Assembly (NCBI GenBank): GCA_900757795.1
Contig: CAAEPE010000033.1
Coordinates: 1 to 15,612 of the forward strand
Source: an uncultured Phascolarctobacterium sp.
Lineage (GTDB): Bacteria; Bacillota; Negativicutes; Acidaminococcales; Acidaminococcaceae
DNA: 15,612 bases
Direction of reading: 5' to 3'
Positions 1 to 5,906 of the stretch are shown here, one piece after another. The translations under genes were made by a program, and so were the position numbers. Below the pieces are notes generated by a model that saw only the letters and a list, made by a program, of their open reading frames with translations, did not search any database and was not told the origin of the DNA. Numbering within the stretch: position 1 is the first letter of the stretch; every line of letters begins with the position of its first letter.

Positions 1-137
1 ACTTAATATGCAAAGGTAGTTCTAACAGAAAAGTAGACACTGTGGTGACGTGCACTAGCCGACAAAGCTACTTGAGCTGACATGTCTATTGAAGAAGAAA
101 AAATTTGCGCAAAACTATTGACAGTACCCACTTAAAA
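1..137. other. Gene-less left edge
   Basis: I see no supported gene here. All forward frames are closed or very short: one frame stays open from the window edge only to a TGA near base 80, with no recognisable protein. A TTGACA lies at 118-123, but the nearest TATAAT (152-157) is 28 bases further on, too far for a normal promoter. The sequence leads into the palindromic element that follows and is probably part of the same repeat-rich intergenic region. Confidence 0.4.
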
Positions 138-311
138 ACGGCAAGGCGATATATAATCACGGAGTGAAGATAGCGTTTTTTAGTGAGTGAGGGCACGGAA
201 GCATAGAAATTGAGCAATGTTTGAGCGCAGCGAGTTTTGCGAAATTTCGTCATGCTTCCGCCCGCAGCGAGCGTGAAAAAACGCGTTGAACGAGTGATTA
301 TATATTACCGT
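138..311. repeat. Large nested palindrome, MITE-like
   Basis: About 175 bases fold as one long interrupted inverted repeat. From outside in, ACGG (138-141) pairs with CCGT (308-311). ATATATAATCAC (149-160) pairs perfectly with 294-305. GCGTTTTTT (173-181) pairs with 276-284. CGGAAGCAT (196-204) pairs with 252-260, and GAAATT (206-211) pairs with 243-248. No ORF is present. Several nested perfect arms in order are not expected by chance. The form fits a miniature inverted-repeat element or another dispersed palindromic intergenic repeat. No target-site duplication is evident, and whether it occurs elsewhere in the genome cannot be seen from here. Confidence 0.7.
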
Positions 312-319
312 AAAACTCT

Positions 320-462
320 TAGCATACTAGCAAATCACTTTTCTGCAGACCGCTAAAGCTTTACATTGCGAGACTAAATAACCTTGAACTGCGAACTTAG
401 AAGCAGCAGCCAAAATGCAGAACGCCTAGCAAAAGGAAAATGGTAAAGCCTTTTTTGTTAAG
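320..462. repeat. Dispersed repeat, left copy
   Basis: Two blocks recur in inverted orientation near the right end of the window. The 18-base block at 381-398 matches the reverse complement of 15521-15538 with one mismatch. The 23-base block at 440-462 matches the reverse complement of 15486-15508 with one mismatch. The two blocks keep the same order, and weaker similarity extends leftward from 381 toward about 320. The spacer between blocks differs (41 bases here, 12 in the other copy). This is a diverged interspersed repeat. It runs up to 14 bases before the -35 box of the following RNA promoter. Confidence 0.6.
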
Positions 463-476
463 ATTGTCCATTTATC

Positions 477-505
477 TTGCAAAAAATTTCTTTTTAGCAT
501 ATAAT
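477..505 (+). promoter_or_regulatory. Sigma-A-type promoter of the antitoxin RNA
   Basis: A -35 box TTGCAA (477-482) and a perfect -10 box TATAAT (500-505) are separated by 17 bases, with an A/T-rich spacer. Transcription should start near 512. A 7-base inverted repeat, AGAAGAC (515-521) and GTCTTCT (524-530), lies at the predicted 5' end and could be an operator or an RNA 5' hairpin. This promoter would drive both the repeat RNA and, by readthrough, the toxin. Confidence 0.75.
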
Positions 506-545
506 ATAGGTGAAAGAAGACAAGTCTTCTCTCCTTCGCTAAATG

Positions 546-651
546 ATGACGAGTGACGGTTCTGACTCGTCGGTAAAATAAAAATTGACCGAGCGAAGAT
601 GATGTGTGACGGTTCTGACACATCGGTAAAATAAAAATTGACCGAGCGAAG
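546..651 (+). repeat. Two tandem 53-bp repeats with compensatory changes
   Basis: Unit 1 is 546-598 and unit 2 is 599-651, abutting with no spacer and identical at 49 of 53 positions. The stem of unit 1 is GACGAGT (548-554) with ACTCGTC (565-571). The stem of unit 2 is GATGTGT (601-607) with ACACATC (618-624). The four differences are C550/T603 with partner G569/A622, and A552/T605 with partner T567/A620. All four preserve pairing within a unit, and they break pairing between units. Confidence 0.9.
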
Positions 652-661
652 TACAATCCCG

Positions 662-698
662 GCGGGGTTAACTATTAGTAGTTGACCTCGCTTTTTTT
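662..698 (+). terminator. Intrinsic terminator between antitoxin RNA and toxin
   Basis: A 12-bp stem, GCGGGGTTAACT (662-673) with AGTTGACCTCGC (680-691) including two G-U pairs, has a 6-base loop and is followed by seven T residues (692-698). It ends 17 bases before the toxin start codon. A terminator between repeat RNA and toxin is the standard type III arrangement. It keeps antitoxin RNA in excess and lets only readthrough transcripts make toxin. Confidence 0.85.
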
Positions 699-715
699 AT
701 TGTGAGGTATCAAAA

Positions 716-1186
716 ATGGAATATGTTTCTGAATTATCACTTCTGTCGTCAAAATTTATGCAGGATTATCCATCTGCAAAATTTCCGGAGCTTATGCATA
801 AAAGCGGGCGTCCGTATACCTGTTTGTTGATTGAGTCCCAAGATGATTACTTTATTTGTGTGCCGTTTAGGTCTTGTATAGGACATAAAAATGCATTTTT
901 GTTTACTCAAACTGCGCGGTCGAAGAAAAGCAGATCCGGTCTTGACTATTCTAAAATAGTAATTATTAAAAATATAGATTATTTTGATTTAGCGGCAACG
1001 CCTATTGTCGATCAGGACGAATATACAGAAATGATGAAAAATTTGCCTACAATCGTTAAAGAAGCCAATGATTATGTATCTGCATATATACGTCATATCA
1101 ATGGAAGTGCGCCAATGCATCCGCGGGCGTTTTTACGAAAGTATCAATACTCTACATTGCCTTATTTTGATGATATCATTTTATGA
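716..1186 (+). CDS. Type III toxin-antitoxin system toxin, ToxN/AbiQ-like (CptN/TenpN-type)
   Basis: Encodes a 156-residue protein that I predict to be a sequence-specific endoribonuclease of the type III toxin superfamily. It would cleave its own repeat RNA and, when free, cellular mRNA. Known members act in phage abortive infection or plasmid maintenance. The middle of the protein reads YFICVPFRS (45-53), HKNAF (57-61) and SGLDYSKIVII (74-84). These fit the beta strands and basic residues of the compact SH3-like ToxN fold. No signal peptide or membrane segment is visible. The ATG at 716 follows GAGGT (704-708) by 7 bases. The preceding promoter, repeats and terminator strongly support the call. 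The gene is clearly AT-richer than its neighbours (61 G+C in the 180 bases 901-1080), which suggests transfer. The superfamily call is fairly secure from context; the CptN versus TenpN subfamily is not. Confidence 0.75.
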   Translation: MEYVSELSLLSSKFMQDYPSAKFPELMHKSGRPYTCLLIESQDDYFICVPFRSCIGHKNAFLFTQTARSKKSRSGLDYSKIVIIKNIDYFDLAATPIVDQDEYTEMMKNLPTIVKEANDYVSAYIRHINGSAPMHPRAFLRKYQYSTLPYFDDIIL

Positions 1187-1284
1187 GTAAAGTGGTTTTA
1201 TAAGCTTGCGGTAATGTTGGAAAGTTTTCCGTGCTTTTCTTGCAACTTTTTCATCCTTCTGCCACATTATTTAGTTAAAAAAGC

Positions 1285-1313
1285 TTGCCAAATACGCCGT
1301 ATCATTTTATAAT
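1285..1313 (+). promoter_or_regulatory. Promoter of the fapR-fab operon
   Basis: TTGCCA (1285-1290) and TATAAT (1308-1313) are separated by 17 bases. The predicted start is near 1320, immediately before a FapR-like half-site. The gap from the toxin stop (1187) to this promoter holds no convincing terminator, so some readthrough from the toxin gene is possible. Confidence 0.75.
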
Positions 1314-1324
1314 AAAAACAGATA

Positions 1325-1341
1325 TTATGAGCTGGTACTAA
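1325..1341 (+). promoter_or_regulatory. Possible FapR operator
   Basis: The 17 bases TTATGAGCTGGTACTAA end in GGTACTAA, which agrees with the right half of the TTAGTACC...GGTACTAA-type FapR operator known from Bacillus. The left half keeps only TTA and a few further symmetric bases. It lies just after the predicted transcription start, where a bound repressor would block initiation or early elongation. Autoregulation by FapR, relieved by malonyl-CoA, is inferred. Confidence 0.5.
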
Positions 1342-1355
1342 AAGCGGGTGAAGTG

Positions 1356-1922
1356 ATGAATTCTTCTAAAAAGTTAATACGTCACAAAAACTTAAAAAAG
1401 CTGCTGCGTGATAATCCTTTCAGTACGGATGAACAGCTGGCGCAGCTATTGTCAGTCAGCGTGCAGACTATTCGCCTTGACCGGGTAACCTTGGGTATTC
1501 CGGAGCTGCGCGCCAGAACGCGTACTATGGCTGAGGATGCCCAAACGAAGGTGCGCGCCATTGACAAAAAGGATATTGTAGGCGAGCTTTTGGATTTGGA
1601 ACTGAATAAATCGGGAATTTCTACCCTGAAAATTTCTCCTGATATGGTGCTGGAAAAAACCGGCATTGCCCGCGGCTATTATATGTTTGCTATGGCCAAT
1701 ACCTTGGCTTTGGCGGTTGTAGATGCCGAAAAAGCGCTTACGGCTGTAGGCAATGTTAAGTACAAGGTGCCTGTAAGTGCCGGAGCCGTTTTAGTGGCCA
1801 AAGCAGAGGTAACGCTCAAAAGAATAGATAAATATTATATTTTTGTTACGATTAAAAGTAACAGTGAAGAGGTATTTCGCGCAAAATTCATTATTGTTTC
1901 CATGGATAAGCGTGCTAAATAG
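1356..1922 (+). CDS. fapR: Fatty acid and phospholipid biosynthesis regulator FapR
   Basis: Malonyl-CoA-responsive repressor of lipid synthesis genes, 188 residues, the usual family length. An N-terminal helix-turn-helix spans about residues 22-43 (STDEQLAQLLSVSVQTIRLD). A linker leads to a C-terminal hot-dog fold domain containing GIARGYYMFAMANTLALAVV, the region that binds malonyl-CoA in the Bacillus protein and releases DNA. ATG 1356 is preferred over the adjacent GTG 1353 because GGGTG (1346-1350) lies 5 bases before it. It is the first gene of the fab operon, with plsX 27 bases downstream, the same fapR-plsX order as in Bacillus. A FapR-like site overlaps its own leader. Confidence 0.93.
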   Translation: MNSSKKLIRHKNLKKLLRDNPFSTDEQLAQLLSVSVQTIRLDRVTLGIPELRARTRTMAEDAQTKVRAIDKKDIVGELLDLELNKSGISTLKISPDMVLEKTGIARGYYMFAMANTLALAVVDAEKALTAVGNVKYKVPVSAGAVLVAKAEVTLKRIDKYYIFVTIKSNSEEVFRAKFIIVSMDKRAK

Positions 1923-1949
1923 AGTGTATTGAGAAAGGAAGCAGGAAGC

Positions 1950-2972
1950 ATGAAAATCGCAGTAGACGTTATGGGTACCGATTATGGTCCCAAGGAACTT
2001 GTCTTAGGCGCTGTAAATGCGGTTAAGGCATACGGCTGTGAAACGGTGCTGGTGGGAGACGAAAAAATTATTAGAGAGCTGCTGGTAGAATATCACGCGG
2101 ATAAAAATGAGAAGATAACCATTCATCACGCCGGCGAAGTAATTGCTATGAACGAGCATCCTGCTATTGCTGTAAAATCTAAAAAGGATGCTTCTATTGT
2201 GGTAGCTGCTAAGCTGCTAAGAAATAAAGAGTGCGACGCGCTGGTTTCGTCAGGCAGCACAGGCGCTGCTGTGGCGGCGGCCCTGTTTGGCGTAGGACGC
2301 ATTAAGGGCGTGGAGCGGCCTGCTATTGCAACGCCTATTCCCAGCCTCAAAGGCACTACGGTAGTTTTAGACAGCGGCGCTAAGGTTGACGCTAAACCTG
2401 TGCATATGCTGCAGAGCGCAGTGATGGGAACCGTGTACGCAGAAAAAATTTTAAAAATTTCTGCGCCGCGGGTAGGACTTTTGAACATCGGTGAAGAAGA
2501 AACTAAAGGTAACGAACAAGCTTTGGCAGCATATCCTTTGCTGAAGCAGACCCAAACAATAAAATTCATTGGTAATGTGGAAGGACGCGACATTAACAAA
2601 GGCACTGTGGACGTAGTTGTCTGCGACGGCTTTGTCGGCAATGTGGTGCTGAAATTTGGCGAGGGTTTGGCCAACGCTATTATGACGCTGGTTAAGGAAG
2701 CCATTATGAACGGCGGCTTTTTGGCAAAGCTGGGAGGCCTTTTGATTAAACCGGCGCTGAAGCCTGTAAAGAAGCGTCTTGACCCGGCAGAATACGGCGG
2801 TGCGCTGCTGTTAGGCATTCGCGCTCCCTTTATTATCTGTCACGGCAGCTCTAAGGCTAAGGCCATTACCAATGCGATTCGCGTTGCTATGGATTTTGCC
2901 GAGCAGGATGTCGTCAGCATTATAGCGAAAAAAATTGCTGAAACCAAAAGAAATGAGGAAATAGATAAATGA
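1950..2972 (+). CDS. plsX: Phosphate acyltransferase PlsX
   Basis: Converts acyl-ACP and phosphate to acyl-phosphate, the donor for PlsY in making lysophosphatidic acid. It is a peripheral membrane enzyme linking fatty-acid synthesis to phospholipids. The 340-residue protein begins MKIAVDVMGTDYGP and carries LVSSGSTGAAVAAALFGVGR and CDGFVGNVVLKFGEG, all typical of PlsX. ATG 1950 is chosen over the upstream TTG at 1929 because AAAGGAAG (1934-1941) sits 8 bases before it and the conserved N-terminus starts there. Its stop overlaps the fabH start in an ATGA, implying translational coupling. Confidence 0.96.
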   Translation: MKIAVDVMGTDYGPKELVLGAVNAVKAYGCETVLVGDEKIIRELLVEYHADKNEKITIHHAGEVIAMNEHPAIAVKSKKDASIVVAAKLLRNKECDALVSSGSTGAAVAAALFGVGRIKGVERPAIATPIPSLKGTTVVLDSGAKVDAKPVHMLQSAVMGTVYAEKILKISAPRVGLLNIGEEETKGNEQALAAYPLLKQTQTIKFIGNVEGRDINKGTVDVVVCDGFVGNVVLKFGEGLANAIMTLVKEAIMNGGFLAKLGGLLIKPALKPVKKRLDPAEYGGALLLGIRAPFIICHGSSKAKAITNAIRVAMDFAEQDVVSIIAKKIAETKRNEEIDK

Positions 2973-3958
2973 CAAGAGCAGTTGGTATTTTAGGCGTAGG
3001 ACATTATGTTCCTGAAAAAATTCTTACTAATTTTGATTTAGAAAAGATGGTTGATACTAGTGACGAATGGATTACCGAACGTACCGGTATCAAACAGCGT
3101 CATATTGCCGCCCCCGAAGAAGCAACTTCTGATTTGGCATATAATGCTGCCGTAGCTGCTTTGGCTGACGCAGGCGTTAAGGCCGAGGAGCTGGATTTGG
3201 TTATCGTAGGCACTGCGTCCTCCGACCATATTTTCCCCTCTACCGCTTGCTTGGTGCAGGCGCGTCTGGGAGCGAAAAATGCGGCTGCTTTTGATTTGGC
3301 TGCCGGCTGCAGCGGTTTTGTTTACAGCCTGGCAGTTGCCAGCCAAATGGTAAAAACCGGCTTGTATAACAAAATTTTGATTATCGGCGCAGAAACTCTT
3401 TCCCGCATTATGAACTGGCAGGACAGAAACACCTGCGTGCTTTTCGGCGACGGCGCCGGCGCGGCAGTTGTAGGCGAGGTTGAAGAAGGCTACGGCGTTT
3501 TGGGTATTGACATGGGCGCTGACGGCAACGGCGGTAAATATTTGGTACAGCCTGCCGGCGGCAGCCGCAATCCTGCCAGCCACGAAACCGTGGACGCTAA
3601 CGGGCATACCATTCATATGAACGGTACCGAGGTGTTTAAGTTTGCTATTCAAATTATGGGCAAAACCGCTAAACGCGCTTTGGCTAATGCAGGCATGAAG
3701 CCGGAAGAGCTGGACATGCTGTTCCCCCATCAGGCAAATCTGCGTATTATTACTTCTGCTGCTAAGCGTTTAAAGCTGCCTATGGATAAGGTTTGGGTTA
3801 ACGTTGATAAATATGCCAACACTTCCGCAGCTTCCATTCCTATCGCTTTGTGCGAGGCGCAGGCAGCAGGCAAGCTCAAAAAAGGCGACAACATCATTTT
3901 GGACGGTTTTGGCGCCGGTTTGACTTGGGCTTCCATCGTTCTGAAATGGAGCAAATAA
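2969..3958 (+). CDS. fabH: 3-oxoacyl-ACP synthase III (FabH)
   Basis: Starts fatty-acid elongation by condensing an acyl-CoA primer with malonyl-ACP. The 329-residue thiolase-fold protein shows the full catalytic triad: C114 in LAAGCSGF, H254 in FPHQANLRI and N284 in YANTSAAS. The C-terminal GFGAGLTWASIVLKW is also typical. The start overlaps plsX by 4 bases, with GAGGAA 8-13 bases upstream. The primer (acetyl or branched-chain) cannot be decided from sequence by eye. Confidence 0.97.
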   Translation: MTRAVGILGVGHYVPEKILTNFDLEKMVDTSDEWITERTGIKQRHIAAPEEATSDLAYNAAVAALADAGVKAEELDLVIVGTASSDHIFPSTACLVQARLGAKNAAAFDLAAGCSGFVYSLAVASQMVKTGLYNKILIIGAETLSRIMNWQDRNTCVLFGDGAGAAVVGEVEEGYGVLGIDMGADGNGGKYLVQPAGGSRNPASHETVDANGHTIHMNGTEVFKFAIQIMGKTAKRALANAGMKPEELDMLFPHQANLRIITSAAKRLKLPMDKVWVNVDKYANTSAASIPIALCEAQAAGKLKKGDNIILDGFGAGLTWASIVLKWSK

Positions 3959-3998
3959 TATTTTTGCATTTAGTATAGAAGGTTTTGCAATTAGCTAG

Positions 3999-4004
3999 TA
4001 TAAT
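3999..4004 (+). promoter_or_regulatory. Possible internal -10 box before fabD
   Basis: A perfect TATAAT lies in the 68-base fabH-fabD gap. No good -35 box or extended -10 TG is present at the right distance, so this is only a weak candidate for an internal promoter. The gap is AT-rich and makes such matches likely by chance. Confidence 0.25.
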
Positions 4005-4026
4005 TAAAGAAAGCGAGGGTTTTCCC

Positions 4027-4968
4027 ATGAGCAAGATTGCGTTTGTATTTCCGGGACAAGGTTCCCAAACTGTAGGTATGTGCAAGGCATTTTATGATGA
4101 ATATGCTGTTGTTAGACAAATTTTTGAAGAAGCAGACGATGCTTTAGGCTATTCCATCAGCAAAATGTGTTTTGAAGGTCCGGCGGAAGATTTAAAGCTT
4201 ACTGCCAACACTCAACCGGCAATTTTAACTGTCAGCACCGCTTGCGGCGCAGTATTGAAAGAACACGGCATTAGCTGCGATGTAGCTGCAGGCCACAGCT
4301 TGGGCGAATATTCCGCTTTGGTAAATGTTGGCGCTATGAAATTTGCCGACGCTGTTGTAGCTGTACATAAGCGCGGTGAATTTATGCAGGAGGCCGTTCC
4401 CGTAGGCGAAGGCAGCATGGCTGCTGTTTTGGGCTTAGAAAGCGAAAAAATTGTAGAAATCTGCAAGGCTGTGGAAGCGCAAATGGGCGCGGCTGTACAG
4501 GCTGTAAACTTTAACTGCCCCGGTCAAGTAGTAATTGCCGGCGCTGTTGCTCCTGTGAACAAGGCTATTGAAGAATTAAAGGCTGCCGGTGCTAAACGTG
4601 CCGTTCTGCTGCCTGTAAGCGCTCCTTTCCACAGCACCTTGATGCAGCCCGCTGCTAACCGTTTGGCAGAAGTTTTGGCTCCTATGGACATTAAAGATAT
4701 TGTAATTCCCGTGGTTGCTAACGTAACTGCTCAAGAAGTTGTAAGCGGCGCAGAAATTAAAAAGCTGTTGATTAAACAGGCTGCTAGTCCCGTACTTTGG
4801 GAAACTTCTGTCCGCAATATGGTTGCAAATGGCGTAGATACCTTTGTTGAAGTTGGTCCCGGCAAGGTACTCACCGGCTTTACCAAAAAGATTGCTAAGG
4901 GCATGACTGCTTTGAATGTAGAAGATCCAGCAAGTTTAGAGAAAACATTGGCAGCTTTAAAAGCGTAA
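4027..4968 (+). CDS. fabD: Malonyl-CoA:ACP transacylase (FabD)
   Basis: Transfers malonate from malonyl-CoA to ACP, supplying the extender for FabH and FabF. The 313-residue protein starts MSKIAFVFPGQGSQ. It has the nucleophile S91 in GHSLGEYSALV, the catalytic H202 in APFHSTLM, and VEVGPGKVLTG near the C-terminus. ATG 4027 is preferred to an in-frame TTG at 3985 because GAGGG (4015-4019) is 7 bases upstream and the family N-terminus begins there. A 149-base structured gap separates it from fabG. Confidence 0.96.
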   Translation: MSKIAFVFPGQGSQTVGMCKAFYDEYAVVRQIFEEADDALGYSISKMCFEGPAEDLKLTANTQPAILTVSTACGAVLKEHGISCDVAAGHSLGEYSALVNVGAMKFADAVVAVHKRGEFMQEAVPVGEGSMAAVLGLESEKIVEICKAVEAQMGAAVQAVNFNCPGQVVIAGAVAPVNKAIEELKAAGAKRAVLLPVSAPFHSTLMQPAANRLAEVLAPMDIKDIVIPVVANVTAQEVVSGAEIKKLLIKQAASPVLWETSVRNMVANGVDTFVEVGPGKVLTGFTKKIAKGMTALNVEDPASLEKTLAALKA

Positions 4969-4990
4969 ATTATATTGAATAATAAAATTC

Positions 4991-5093
4991 GTCACAATGC
5001 TTAGAGTGTGACAGATGCGAGCAAAGGCGAGGACGGCGTATGAATAATACTCCTAGGAGCCTTTGCGAAGCAGATGGTGCGCTATAAGCATTG
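4991..5093 (+). other. Structured intergenic element between fabD and fabG
   Basis: This stretch folds into a long, nearly closed structure. CAATGCTTA (4995-5003) pairs perfectly with TAAGCATTG (5085-5093). Inside, TGC (5016-5018) pairs with GCA (5070-5072), and GCAAAGGC (5021-5028) pairs perfectly with GCCTTTGC (5059-5066). AGGA (5030-5033) pairs with TCCT (5051-5054), and GTAT (5038-5041) with ATAC (5047-5050). A competing hairpin GTCACA (4991-4996) with TGTGAC (5007-5012) shares two bases with the outer stem. There is no U-tract, so it is not a plain terminator, and no conserved ORF. It may be an mRNA-processing or regulatory element, or a palindromic repeat insertion. Confidence 0.6.
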
Positions 5094-5117
5094 CCTATGG
5101 GAAGAAAGGAAACTTAT

Positions 5118-5861
5118 ATGAAACTTGAGGGTAAAAAAGCACTAGTAACCGGCGCATCCCGCGGCATAGGCCGTGCTATCGCTTTGGCATTGGCTGCCGA
5201 AGGTGCTGACGTAGTAGTAAACTATGCCGGCAGCGAAGCGGCTGCTAAAGAGGTCGCTGCCGAAATTGAAGCTATGGGCCGTAAGGCTATGGTGTTGCAG
5301 GCCGATATTTCTTCTAATGAAGCAGCAGGCGCTATGGTAGACGCAGTTGTAAAAGAATTTGGACGCATTGATATTTTGGTTAACAATGCCGGTATCACCC
5401 GCGACGGTCTTTTAATGCGTATGAAAGAAGAAGATTGGGACGCAGTTTTGACCACCAATCTGAAAGGCGTTTTTAACTGCACTAAAGCTGCTGTCAAATA
5501 TATGATGAAGCAAAAAGCCGGTCGTATCGTGAGCATCAGTTCCGTTGTGGGCTTGATGGGCAACGCAGGACAAGCTAACTATGCTGCTGCTAAGGCAGGC
5601 GTTTTAGGCTTTACCAAAGCCGTAGCTAAAGAGGTTGCTGCCCGCGGTATTACCGTTAACGCTGTTGCTCCCGGCTTTATTAAAACCGATATGACTGCCG
5701 TTCTTTCTGAAAAGGTAGTTGAAGGTATGCTGAATACTATTCCTTTACATAAATTAGGTGATCCCAGCGATATTGCCAAGGCTGTTGTCTTTCTTGTGAG
5801 CGACGACGCCCAATATATAACCGGACAGACTTTACATGTCGACGGTGGTATGGTAATGTAA
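5118..5861 (+). CDS. fabG: 3-oxoacyl-ACP reductase (FabG)
   Basis: NADPH-dependent reduction of 3-oxoacyl-ACP to 3-hydroxyacyl-ACP. The protein is a 247-residue short-chain dehydrogenase. It shows the cofactor motif TGASRGIG near residue 10, NNAGITRDGLLMRMK, the catalytic S142, Y155 and K159 (YAAAK), and a C-terminal ITGQTLHVDGGMVM typical of FabG. ATG 5118 follows AAGGA (5106-5110) by 7 bases; an in-frame start at 5091 lies inside the structured element and is not favoured. acpP follows 45 bases on. Confidence 0.97.
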   Translation: MKLEGKKALVTGASRGIGRAIALALAAEGADVVVNYAGSEAAAKEVAAEIEAMGRKAMVLQADISSNEAAGAMVDAVVKEFGRIDILVNNAGITRDGLLMRMKEEDWDAVLTTNLKGVFNCTKAAVKYMMKQKAGRIVSISSVVGLMGNAGQANYAAAKAGVLGFTKAVAKEVAARGITVNAVAPGFIKTDMTAVLSEKVVEGMLNTIPLHKLGDPSDIAKAVVFLVSDDAQYITGQTLHVDGGMVM

Positions 5862-5906
5862 TAGGGCAACATGCAAATTTTGCCAAGTGGAAGGAGGTGA
5901 ATCGTA

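Larger units (their letters stand above)
512..698 (+). ncRNA. Predicted type III antitoxin RNA (two 53-nt repeats)
   Basis: The promoter, tandem repeats and terminator define a likely non-coding RNA of about 185 nt directly upstream of a ToxN-like gene. In type III toxin-antitoxin systems an RNA of tandem repeats is cut by the toxin into single repeats, each of which folds and inhibits the toxin in a protein-RNA complex. Each repeat here has a 7-bp hairpin with loop GACGGTTCTG, then an A-rich stretch, then ACCGAGCGAAG. Loop bases CGGT (557-560, 610-613) can pair with the downstream ACCG (588-591, 641-644), giving an H-type pseudoknot. CTTCGCT (534-540) is complementary to the AGCGAAG ending each repeat and could close a leader stem. 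The start site is predicted and processing sites are unknown. A cis-acting attenuator leader is the main alternative. Confidence 0.75.

Noticed and set aside
118..157. TTGACA with TATAAT as a promoter before the palindrome
   Set aside because: The spacer is 28 bases, far from the usual 16-18, and the TATAAT is part of a palindrome arm.
546..651. CRISPR array
   Set aside because: There are only two units, they abut with no unique spacers, and no cas genes are present. The type III antitoxin arrangement explains them.
426..656. Reverse-strand 76-residue open frame across the antitoxin promoter and repeats
   Set aside because: It is low-complexity, covers the promoter and the structured repeats, and has no recognisable domain. 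The forward-strand RNA explains this stretch better.
512..715. T-box or metabolite riboswitch leader
   Set aside because: No T-box consensus or known riboswitch core was seen. Exact tandem repeats before a terminator and a ToxN-like gene fit a type III system better, though a cis-acting leader is not fully excluded.
2126..2818. Reverse-strand open frame opposite plsX
   Set aside because: It is a shadow frame of a well-conserved plsX, with no ribosome binding site or domain.
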